From Marinobacterium nitratireducens (GTDB taxonomy: Bacteria; Pseudomonadota; Gammaproteobacteria; Pseudomonadales; Balneatricaceae): a stretch of 64,000 bases of DNA. The stretch's first letter is position 1. Each line of letters opens with the position of its first letter. Of the stretch, positions 57,111 through 64,000 are shown piece by piece. Below the pieces are notes generated by a model. That model ran no database searches. It was given only the letters and a program-made list of their open reading frames with translations, and was not told where the DNA came from. The stretch spans positions 73,667 to 137,666 of the forward strand of contig NZ_BMLT01000013.1 of the NCBI RefSeq assembly GCF_014645375.1. The letters are read 5' to 3'. The translations under genes and the position numbers were made by a program.

Positions 57111-57767
57111 ATGAAGAAACTGATCGTGCTGGGTGTCGTTGCAGGTTTTGTCGCGTTGCTGGCTTGCTACGGTCGTGACGCCCTCGGACTGTATCGACTG
57201 ATGGACCATATCGCCACCTCTTCCGAAGCCAAGGAGGCTGACAGCGGAAGCTGGCCGCGTCTGACAGACGCCTGCATCGGCTGTCACGGCCGGCAGGGGC
57301 ACTCCCTGCACCAGGGGTATCCGAGTCTGGCCGGCCAGCCGGCGCCCTACCTCGCGTCGCAGCTCAGGCGCTTTGCCAGTGGTGAGCGCTCCAACCCGAA
57401 CATGGGGCCGCTGGCAATGACGCTGACCGAGTATGAGATTCAGCAGCTGGCCGGGTATTTCGCCAGGCAATCCGCCATCGGCAACGGGTCCTTCAAACCG
57501 GAGGCCGCGCTGGTTGCCCGGGGCGAACAGCTTGCCGCGACAGCCGGATGCGCAGCTTGTCACGGCGACAATCTCATGGGGCATGACCAGTTTCCGCGAC
57601 TGGCCGGCCAGGGGCATGACTATTTGTTGGCGCAACTGAACGCCTTTGCACAGGGGAGCCGCAAGGACCCTGGTGGCGTGATGTCCGCCATCGCCGCGAC
57701 CTTGTCCGCGGACGATCGCAGGGCGCTGGCCCACTATCTCGCGGCACTTGCCCCTGCCGAGAACTAA
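57111..57767 (+). CDS. Dihaem cytochrome c (c4-like)
   Basis: A 218-residue exported protein with a hydrophobic N-terminus and two haem-c sites, CIGCH (55-59) and CAACH (147-151). Candidate axial Met residues are in NPNMGPLAM and DPGGVMSAI. The duplicated ~90-residue fold is c4-like. Probable electron acceptor of the adjacent amine oxidase. Confidence 0.93.
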   Translation: MKKLIVLGVVAGFVALLACYGRDALGLYRLMDHIATSSEAKEADSGSWPRLTDACIGCHGRQGHSLHQGYPSLAGQPAPYLASQLRRFASGERSNPNMGPLAMTLTEYEIQQLAGYFARQSAIGNGSFKPEAALVARGEQLAATAGCAACHGDNLMGHDQFPRLAGQGHDYLLAQLNAFAQGSRKDPGGVMSAIAATLSADDRRALAHYLAALAPAEN

Positions 57768-57785
57768 CAGACAGAGAGTACTACC

Positions 57786-58436
57786 ATGGAAATGAAAGAA
57801 ATCTTCGGAATCCTTTCGTGCCTGTTTTTGATCCTCGCAGGCATTGTTTATGGCTTCAAGTTCGTCAAGCACAGGAAGAATTACCTGCTTGGCTTCGAGT
57901 GGCTGATCGTCGCCTTTTCCGCCACGAACCTGCTGATATTCCTTTTTACGGGTTGGAAGGTTAACTACAGCATTTCGTTTTTTCTTGATGCATTTTCACG
58001 CGGTTTCGGTATCCCGATTGTGGCGGTGCTTGGTCTGATGGCCGTCAGCCATAATTTCAAGCCCTCAGTCTTCAAGGACCTTGTTATTTTCGGGATCACG
58101 TTTGCTTCCACTTTCGTGCTGGTTCTGGCCGACTTCGTCCAAGGGCCGCTGCCATACTTCTACCTGATCATGTGGTCGTGCTACACGCTCTATCTTGTCT
58201 ACTTCACTTGGCAGTTGCTGCGTGCAGAAGAATCGTTCCAGGCGTTGCTCACGGCGCTGGGAGCCGCTGCCGGACTGGCGATCGCCGTTGTCTACGACTT
58301 CTTTCCGATCCCGGGAGACGACGACAAGATGCTCTTCATGATCTTCGCCCTGACCACCTGGGGTTACACCTTGATCCAGCTTTACTACGCGTACGGTGCG
58401 CTGGCTCGCGCCAAGGCTGCCCCTGCAGCCCGTTGA
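57786..58436 (+). CDS. Uncharacterised seven-helix membrane protein
   Basis: A 216-residue hydrophobic protein with about seven helices (IFGILSCLFLILAGIVYGF, FEWLIVAFSATNLLIFLFT, GIPIVAVLGLMAVS, LVIFGITFASTFVLVLADFV, YFYLIMWSCYTLYLVYFT, ALGAAAGLAIAVVYDFF, FMIFALTTWGYTLIQLYYAY). No motif ties it to a known family. It lies 18 bp after the cytochrome gene and may belong to the same electron or substrate route. Confidence 0.7.
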   Translation: MEMKEIFGILSCLFLILAGIVYGFKFVKHRKNYLLGFEWLIVAFSATNLLIFLFTGWKVNYSISFFLDAFSRGFGIPIVAVLGLMAVSHNFKPSVFKDLVIFGITFASTFVLVLADFVQGPLPYFYLIMWSCYTLYLVYFTWQLLRAEESFQALLTALGAAAGLAIAVVYDFFPIPGDDDKMLFMIFALTTWGYTLIQLYYAYGALARAKAAPAAR

Positions 58437-58510
58437 TCCGGTGGTTTCGACAGGCTCGGTGCGGTGGGCGCTCTGTTCTGACGACCCATCGCGGTCCCCA
58501 GCAGGGCGCT

Positions 58511-58543
58511 GTCGCTGGATTTGAGCCTAACAGGCTTCCAGCG
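58511..58543 (+). terminator. Stem-loop between the amine oxidase and RND operons
   Basis: TCGCTGGA...AGCCT-AAC-AGGCT-TCCAGCGA forms a 13-bp stem with a four-base bulge. No strong T-run follows, so it is a weak intrinsic terminator or a processing hairpin. Confidence 0.5.
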
Positions 58544-58601
58544 ATAGCTACTTCGAAAATACAGCATTAGCTCCATTCAACCAGAATTGCGGAATACCTT
58601 T

Positions 58602-59702
58602 ATGGATGCCCATATGACCCGACTCGTTCGCCGCGTCTCGCCGGCGTTGCTCCTGTTGACGTTGGCGCTGGGCCTGTCCGGTTGTGATAAGACGCCGCCA
58701 GCGATGTCGGACCCGGTTTCGCGTCCCGTCAAACTGTTCAAGGTGGGCGAAGCCGCATCGGTTCGCACGCTGGAGTTTCCCGGCAGCGTGATGGCGGCAC
58801 AGCAATCCGATATGGCGTTTGAAGTCTCCGGCAGAATTGTCGAGAAGCCGGTCACCGAGGGCGAACTGGTCGAGGAGGGAAGGGTTCTCGCCCGACTTGA
58901 TCCGCGAGACTTCGAGGCAGAACGGGATCGGGCCCTGGCGGAACTCAGTGCCGCACGGGCCGATTTCAATCGCTACAACAGGGCGTTCAAGGCGAACGCC
59001 GTCACCGCCCAGGAACTCGACCGTGCCCGGCGGGCCCTGCGGGTCGCCGAGGCCGGGCTGCAGCGCGCGGAAAAGGCCGTTGACGATACGGTGCTGCGCG
59101 CGCCCTTTGCCGGTCGTGTTGCGCGCATGCTGGTGGAGGACTTCGCCAATGTACAGGCCAAGCAACCCGTGATGATTCTCCAGAGCGAAGGGGCTCTGGA
59201 GATGCGTGTCAACGTGCCAGAGTCCGAGTGGGTGCGTGCCAAGCGTGTCGATTCCGCGGCTCAGATCGAGATCAACGCCAATATCAGCGTTTTACTGAGC
59301 TCGCTGCCGGACCAGCCGATACCGGCCAGAATCACTGAGTTCGCCAGCACGGCCGACCCGGTGACGCGCACCTTCGAGGTGACCGTCGGTTTCCAGTCAC
59401 CGGATGGCTTGATCGTCAGTCCCGGCATGACCGGGCGCGTCGTCTATAAGATGCCGGCGGAAGGCGCCGAAGCCGGTTTGCTCATTCCCGCAGATGCCGT
59501 CGTCGCCACATTCGATAACAAGCCCTCCGTCTGGGTGTACGACGAGCAGACCGGTGTGGTGTCACGTCGTTTGGTCACGACCGGTGAGCTGACCGGTGCC
59601 AGTATCCAGGTGCTGGAGGGACTGGAGCCCGGTGAACGTATCGCGGTATCCGGTGTGCATACCCTCACCGAGGGCTTTTCCGTGCACCCGATGGAGAATT
59701 AA
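58602..59702 (+). CDS. RND efflux periplasmic adaptor (lipoprotein)
   Basis: A 366-residue MFP: lipoprotein signal ending LALGLSGC (lipid on Cys), lipoyl half FPGSVMAAQQSDMAFEVSGRI, coiled-coil hairpin (about 90-150), lipoyl half VLRAPFAGRVARMLVEDFANV and barrel with VSPGMTGRVVYKMP. It bridges the pump to an outer-membrane channel that is not in the window. The exact ATG is uncertain (58602 or 58614). The permease gene starts three bases after its stop. Confidence 0.93.
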   Translation: MDAHMTRLVRRVSPALLLLTLALGLSGCDKTPPAMSDPVSRPVKLFKVGEAASVRTLEFPGSVMAAQQSDMAFEVSGRIVEKPVTEGELVEEGRVLARLDPRDFEAERDRALAELSAARADFNRYNRAFKANAVTAQELDRARRALRVAEAGLQRAEKAVDDTVLRAPFAGRVARMLVEDFANVQAKQPVMILQSEGALEMRVNVPESEWVRAKRVDSAAQIEINANISVLLSSLPDQPIPARITEFASTADPVTRTFEVTVGFQSPDGLIVSPGMTGRVVYKMPAEGAEAGLLIPADAVVATFDNKPSVWVYDEQTGVVSRRLVTTGELTGASIQVLEGLEPGERIAVSGVHTLTEGFSVHPMEN

Positions 59703-59705
59703 GTA

Positions 59706-62700
59706 ATGAATATTGCCGCCATTGCCATCAGGAATCGAACGGTCACCCTGGTACTGACGGTCGTGATGTTCGTCGCGGGGTTGTCGGCATTCAGCGGCAT
59801 GAGCCGTCTCGAAGACCCCGAGTTCACCATCAAGGATGCGCTGGTTGTGACCCCCTATGCCGGTGCGTCCGCGTTCGAGGTCGAACAGGAGGTCAGCGAC
59901 CGTCTGGAAACGGCCGTGCAGCAACTTGGGCAGCTGGAGCGCGTGCGCTCCAAGTCAGAGCGTGGACTGTCGACATTGACGGTTACCGTCAAGGACCGCT
60001 ACGACAGCGATACGCTACCCCAGGTCTGGGACGAGGTGCGCCGAAAGGTCGCAGATGCGCAGCAGGATCTGCCGCCCGGCGCCGGGCCTTCGATCGTCAT
60101 CGATGATTATGGCGATGTCTACAGTGTCTTCGTCGTGGTCACCGGTGATGGCTACAGCTACGCGGAGATCAAGGATTACGTGGATTTCCTGCGTCGCGAG
60201 CTGTTGTTGGTGAAGGACGTCGGCAAGATCACCACGTTCGGCGAACGGAAAGAAGCGATTTATGTCGAGTTCAACCGTGACCGGATGTCGCAACTCGGTA
60301 TCCCCTCATCCCTTATCATCGATGAGCTGAGACAAAAAGGCGTGGTAGCGGATGCAGGCCGCGCCCGTGTGGGGTCGGCGTTCGTCACCCTGGCCCCGTC
60401 GGGCGGACTGGCGTCGGTTGCAGACTTCGAATCGCTGCTGATACGTGGTGACGACGGCCGGCAGTTCTATCTGCGCGATCTCGCCAATGTACGGCGCGGT
60501 TACGTCGATCCACCGGAAGCCGAGATGCGCTTCGACGGCCGGGCCGGTATTGGCGTTGGCATTTCCACCGTATCCGGCGGCAACGTCGTCAGGATGGGCG
60601 AAGCCTTGCAGGCGCGAATGGCGGAGCTCGAGGGTCGGCGCCCTGTCGGCATGGAATTCGGCATCGTATCACTGCAGTCGGAAGCGGTTACCACGGCAAT
60701 ATCGGGGTTCGTCGACAGCCTGCTGGAAGCCGTTGCCATCGTGGTGGCCGTGCTGCTGCTGTTCATGGGGCTGCGCAGCGGGTTGTTGATCGGCTTCGTG
60801 CTGGTGCTGACCATCATAGGGTCGTTTCTGTTCCTGGATCCGATGGGCGTCGCGCTCGAGCGGATATCGCTGGGCGCCCTGATCATCGCGCTGGGTATGC
60901 TGGTCGATAACGCTATCGTCGTGGTCGACGGCGTCTTGATCCGCATGCGAAAAGGCGAAAGTGCCGAGCAGGCGGCCTGCGGCGTTGTCCAGCAGTCGGC
61001 CTGGCCGTTGCTGGGGGCGACCCTGATCGCGATACTCGCGTTTGCCGCAATCGGCACCTCGAGTGATGCAACCGGCGAGTATTGCCGATCGCTGTTTCAG
61101 GTCGTGGCGGTATCCCTGCTGCTTAGCTGGGTAACGGCGGTGACCGTGACGCCGCTGCTGTGCGTTATGTTCCTGAAATCCCCGCCGGTTGGCGAGTCGG
61201 ATGCGGATCCCTTCAGTGGTGGTTTTTATCGTCGCTACAAGCAGGTGCTGCGTGCCTGCATTCGCCACCGTTACCTGAGTACGGCCACGGTTACCGCGGT
61301 GTTCGCGGTAGCGGTATGGGGTTTCACGTTGGTGGAGCAGAGCTTCTTCCCGAGTTCGACACGCCCGCAGTTCATGGTGGATCTCTGGCTGCCGCAGGGC
61401 ACTCATCTTGACGTCACCCGCCGGGATGCCGAAAAAGTGGAGCAATTACTCCTGCGGCAGGACGGAGTCAGCCAGGTCGCGACCACGATCGGTCAGGGAG
61501 GGCTGCGCTTCCTGTTGACCTATCAGCCGGAGCAGCCCAACAGCAGCTATGCGCAGTTCCTGGTGAGTGTGGATGATTACCGGGATATTGCCGGTCTGAT
61601 GCCGGCGGTCGAGGCCGAAATCACCGAACGGTTTCCGGATGCGCTCGTCTATGCTTCGCCGTTCGAGCTCGGGACCGGAACAGCCGGGAAGATTCAGGCC
61701 CGGTTGAGCGGACCCGATCCGAATGAACTGCGGCGGCTCGCCGACGAGGTGCAGGCGATCTATCGCAGCGACAGCAGCGCCAAATCGATTCGTACCGATT
61801 GGAGACAGCGGGTGAAAGTGGTGCGGGCGACGTTGGCGGAGGAGCAGGCCAATGTCAACGGCATCACCCGCCCGATGGTTGCCGAGGCGATCAGGGAAGG
61901 CTTCCAGGGCGTGACGGCAGGGATTTATCGTGAAGGCGACCTTCTGCTGCCGATCGTCGTGCGGGCCGACGAAGCGTCGCGTAATAGTATCGACAGCCTC
62001 GGGAATTTGCAGGTGTGGAGTCCGGTTGCCGAGCAGATGATCCCGTTGCGCCAGGTCGTGCAATCGTTCGATACCCGGTTCGAGGACGAGATCGTCCAGC
62101 GTCGCGATCGCAAGCGTACGATCACTGTTTTTGCGGACCCCGCCAAGGGCACCGCCAGTGAGTTGTTCGCGCGTCTGCGTCCAAGGGTCGAGGCGTTGCC
62201 GTTGCCGCCGGGCTATACGCTCGAGTGGGGGGGCGAGTACGAAGACTCCGGTAAAGCCCAGGGCAGTCTTGCGGCAACCATTCCGGCCTTCATTTTCGCG
62301 ATGATTCTGATCACGGTCATGATGTTCAATTCATTGCGTCAGCCGCTGGTGATCTGGCTGTGTGTTCCGCTGGCGGTGATCGGCGTGACCGCGGGCCTGC
62401 TGGCCACCGGCCAGCCGTTCGGCTTCATGGCGCTGCTTGGCTTCCTGAGCCTGATCGGAATGCTGATCAAGAACGCTATCGTGCTGATCGACGAGATCAA
62501 CCTCGAACTCGGCAATGGCAAGGATCTGGTCGCTGCGATCCTAGACTCCGGAGCGAGCCGGCTGCGGCCTGTGGCGATGGCGGCGCTGACGACCGGGCTG
62601 GGCATGATACCACTGGTGTTCGATGCCTTCTTCGTTTCGATGGCGATCACCATTATAGGCGGCCTGCTGTTCGCGACCGTCCTCACCATGGTGGTGCTGC

Positions 62701-62765
62701 CGGTGTTCTACGCCCTGATCTTCCGAGCGCCTGTAGGAGCCGCATCTCGCGGCGAACAACTCTAG
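59706..62765 (+). CDS. RND efflux permease
   Basis: A 1,019-residue trimeric proton-driven exporter of the HAE family. It shows the RND order: TM1, a ~300-residue periplasmic loop, TM2-6 with GALIIALGMLVDNAIVVVDGV, TM7, second loop, TM8-12 with AVIGVTAGLLATGQPFGFMALLGFLSLIGMLIKNAIVLIDEIN. Length is normal. The last ~11 codons (PVGAASRGEQL) are read from a REP palindrome, so the C-terminus is altered. Substrate range is open; it may export amines or products of the neighbouring pathway. Confidence 0.95.
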   Translation: MNIAAIAIRNRTVTLVLTVVMFVAGLSAFSGMSRLEDPEFTIKDALVVTPYAGASAFEVEQEVSDRLETAVQQLGQLERVRSKSERGLSTLTVTVKDRYDSDTLPQVWDEVRRKVADAQQDLPPGAGPSIVIDDYGDVYSVFVVVTGDGYSYAEIKDYVDFLRRELLLVKDVGKITTFGERKEAIYVEFNRDRMSQLGIPSSLIIDELRQKGVVADAGRARVGSAFVTLAPSGGLASVADFESLLIRGDDGRQFYLRDLANVRRGYVDPPEAEMRFDGRAGIGVGISTVSGGNVVRMGEALQARMAELEGRRPVGMEFGIVSLQSEAVTTAISGFVDSLLEAVAIVVAVLLLFMGLRSGLLIGFVLVLTIIGSFLFLDPMGVALERISLGALIIALGMLVDNAIVVVDGVLIRMRKGESAEQAACGVVQQSAWPLLGATLIAILAFAAIGTSSDATGEYCRSLFQVVAVSLLLSWVTAVTVTPLLCVMFLKSPPVGESDADPFSGGFYRRYKQVLRACIRHRYLSTATVTAVFAVAVWGFTLVEQSFFPSSTRPQFMVDLWLPQGTHLDVTRRDAEKVEQLLLRQDGVSQVATTIGQGGLRFLLTYQPEQPNSSYAQFLVSVDDYRDIAGLMPAVEAEITERFPDALVYASPFELGTGTAGKIQARLSGPDPNELRRLADEVQAIYRSDSSAKSIRTDWRQRVKVVRATLAEEQANVNGITRPMVAEAIREGFQGVTAGIYREGDLLLPIVVRADEASRNSIDSLGNLQVWSPVAEQMIPLRQVVQSFDTRFEDEIVQRRDRKRTITVFADPAKGTASELFARLRPRVEALPLPPGYTLEWGGEYEDSGKAQGSLAATIPAFIFAMILITVMMFNSLRQPLVIWLCVPLAVIGVTAGLLATGQPFGFMALLGFLSLIGMLIKNAIVLIDEINLELGNGKDLVAAILDSGASRLRPVAMAALTTGLGMIPLVFDAFFVSMAITIIGGLLFATVLTMVVLPVFYALIFRAPVGAASRGEQL

Positions 62766-62793
62766 ACCATTCGCACCGAGGCGTCGCTCCTGC
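62733..62793. repeat. Inverted pair of REP sequences overlapping the RND permease end
   Basis: A forward REP (GTAGGAGCCGC..., from 62733) and a diverged reverse REP ending GCTCCTGC at 62793 make a REPIN-like hairpin of the same family as the array at 34860. The permease stop (62763-62765) lies between them. Confidence 0.8.
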
Positions 62794-62824
62794 GGGAGAT
62801 AGGTGATATCGAGATTTTGGGATG

Positions 62825-63526
62825 TCACTCCCCTGAGGCGCCCGTTTCAGGCTTGTTGGACGATGGCGGCTCGATCAGGGCCATGGCGGCGTCCAGCAAC
62901 GCGCGAATGCGTGTCGGCTGGAATCTTTCGGGCTCGATCGGAAACATCATCATCCAGCCGTCGCTGATCGCGCCGAGCTGCTCCGCGAGCAGCTCGGCGG
63001 GTATGTCGTTGCGAACCCGCCCCTGGGCCTGCGCCCGCGTCAGAATGGACGTGAAAAGTTCCCGAATCCGCCCGTACCGCTCTCGGACATAGGCGGCAAA
63101 CACGGGTTCGTGCCTAGCGTAGTCCAGCAGTTGGAAGGGTACCAGCCAGGAGACCGAATCGTTGCTGCTGGTCCAGTTCAGGCACCTGTTGATGATGGCC
63201 CGGATGTCGACAGGTTCCAGGCCTGCCTCCAGTGGCTTCTCGATTTCCTCGAACAGCCGTTTAGCGATCGCCGTGATCATCGCTTCCTTGTTCCGGAAGT
63301 AGTAAGTCACGGTTCCCGTCGTGCACCCCGCGCGCTTCGCCACCTTCCGTAACGAGGCGCCGACATGACCCTCCTGCGCCAGCACGGTTATGGCAGCCGA
63401 CAGCAGCCTTGCTCGTTTCGTTTCATGGTCGCCTATTGGACGGCCGCGACCGCTGGCTATTGTCAATTGGCTGCACGCGCCAGCGCGGCGCAAGGCATTG
63501 ATGTTATCGGATCCGGGCTTGTGCAT
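62825..63526 (-). CDS. TetR family transcriptional regulator
   Basis: A 233-residue regulator with the TetR helix-turn-helix (ASLRKVAKRAGCTTGTVTYYFRNKEAMITAI, about 58-90) and an all-helical ligand/dimer domain. It has a ~25-residue N-terminal extension before the usual start; a shorter start within it is possible. It is divergent from pntAA, and the gap holds a perfect TAACACA-TGT-TGTGTTA palindrome. Similar sites at 49033 and 49135 mark it as the probable regulator of the SDR and ligase/thiolase genes. Ligand likely an acyl-CoA or pathway intermediate. Confidence 0.92.
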   Translation of the reverse strand: MHKPGSDNINALRRAGACSQLTIASGRGRPIGDHETKRARLLSAAITVLAQEGHVGASLRKVAKRAGCTTGTVTYYFRNKEAMITAIAKRLFEEIEKPLEAGLEPVDIRAIINRCLNWTSSNDSVSWLVPFQLLDYARHEPVFAAYVRERYGRIRELFTSILTRAQAQGRVRNDIPAELLAEQLGAISDGWMMMFPIEPERFQPTRIRALLDAAMALIEPPSSNKPETGASGE

Positions 63527-63563
63527 GGGTATCTCGCGACTCGGTCAAGAAGGAACATAAATA

Positions 63564-63602
63564 ATAACACATGTTGTGTTAAATGGTCCGAGCTGCTAGA
63601 TT
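63564..63602 (+). promoter_or_regulatory. tetR-pntAA divergent promoter with TetR operator
   Basis: ATAACACATGTTGTGT (63564-63579) includes the palindrome TAACACA-TGT-TGTGTTA (63565-63581). TTGTGT (63574-63579), 17-bp spacer and TAGATT (63597-63602) form the rightward promoter toward pntAA; repression would also affect tetR itself. Confidence 0.7.
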
Positions 63603-63670
63603 GCCGACACTTGCGGCAGGAGACGACGCAAGCCGGAATCAATACCCCTTGTAATTCGGAGAACAAAAAG

Positions 63671-64000
63671 ATGCGAATAGGCGTCCCGAAGGAGATCGAC
63701 GAGGGCGAAAAGCGCGTAGCGCTGACGCCCGAGGTGGCGACCCAGCTGCAGAAGCTTGGCTTCAGTCTCGCCATCGAATCCGGTGCTGGCCTGGAGGCCA
63801 GCTTCGATGATGATCAGTACCGCGCCGCTGGCGTCGAGGTCGTCGAGGACCCGAAAGAGCTGTGGCACTCGTCCGACATCGTGATGAAGGTGCGCCCGCC
63901 GAGCCCGCACCCGGAGCTCGGCTTCTATGGCGTCGAGCTGATGGGCAAGGGCCAGACCCTGATCAGCTTCCTGTATCCGGCGCAGAACCCGGAGATGCTC
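63671..64000 (+). CDS. pntAA: NAD(P) transhydrogenase subunit alpha (3' partial)
   Basis: The first 110 codons of a protein beginning MRIGVPKEIDEGEKRVALTP, the N-terminus of alanine dehydrogenase/PntA-type proteins; GAGLEASFDDDQYRAAGVEV and DIVMKVRPPSPHPELG follow. The second region fits proton-translocating transhydrogenase alpha better than alanine dehydrogenase. GGAG lies nine bases before the ATG. The enzyme would adjust NADPH/NADH; promoter sharing with the catabolic genes suggests co-regulation. The rest lies beyond the window. Confidence 0.85.
   Translation, partial: MRIGVPKEIDEGEKRVALTPEVATQLQKLGFSLAIESGAGLEASFDDDQYRAAGVEVVEDPKELWHSSDIVMKVRPPSPHPELGFYGVELMGKGQTLISFLYPAQNPEML

Noticed and set aside
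63671..64000. Alanine dehydrogenase
   Set aside because: The N-termini are related, but the KVRPPSPHPELG region fits transhydrogenase alpha better; the gene is cut by the window edge, so some doubt remains.

Overview
The window looks like a GC-rich chromosome segment from a marine or environmental gammaproteobacterium (Pseudomonadales/Oceanospirillales-like). Basis: the purN-purM block divergent from a DUF2066 gene, a PerM-like permease gene and hda; yfcL, tcdA, TRAP transport genes, and REP-type palindromes of the GTAGGAGC family. The assignment comes from gene content, not from a database search.

Left part (1-26.8 kb): the 3' 19.1 kb of a gene for a giant repetitive surface or secreted protein (at least 6,368 residues in the window, start off the left edge). 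It has beta-rich repeats, Calx-beta-like segments, a long RTX-type Ca2+-binding region, two lectin-like sandwiches and a C-terminal metzincin-like domain. Five tightly packed same-strand genes follow: GAF-HlyD fusion, PqqD-M50 peptidase-HlyD fusion, a short SecA paralogue, a periplasmic HlyD-like adaptor and an unrecognised protein. No ABC exporter or TolC-type channel is seen. This cassette is the strongest candidate for an undescribed system: a SecA-type motor with peptidase and adaptor parts, apparently dedicated to the giant protein.

Housekeeping core (27-35.8 kb): yfcL, a DUF3108 gene, purN and purM on the minus strand; a DUF2066 gene, a perM-like gene, hda, an RluA-type pseudouridine synthase, a small CxxC protein and tcdA on the plus strand; then a REP cluster and a LysE exporter.

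Transport and amine region (35.8-46.2 kb): a LysR regulator, an unknown protein, a TAXI-TRAP uptake system with a UspA partner, a genomic repeat, then an RpiR regulator divergent from an aminotransferase and carboxymuconolactone decarboxylase-like pair with two visible operator palindromes. tRNA-Gly(CCC) closes the region.

Accessory catabolic region (46.5-64 kb): a LysR regulator, an internally deleted 2-hydroxyacid dehydrogenase remnant and an SDR gene on the minus strand. Divergent from these is a run of genes for a saccharopine-dehydrogenase-like enzyme, an acyl-CoA ligase, a SCPx-like thiolase, a DadA-like oxidase, a membrane protein, a Tat-type flavin amine oxidase, a dihaem cytochrome c, another membrane protein and an RND efflux pair. 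A TetR gene and the start of pntAA end the window. Three promoters here (SDR, ligase/thiolase operon, tetR/pntAA) carry nearly the same 16-bp operator over the -35 element, suggesting one TetR regulon linking CoA-dependent catabolism to transhydrogenase.
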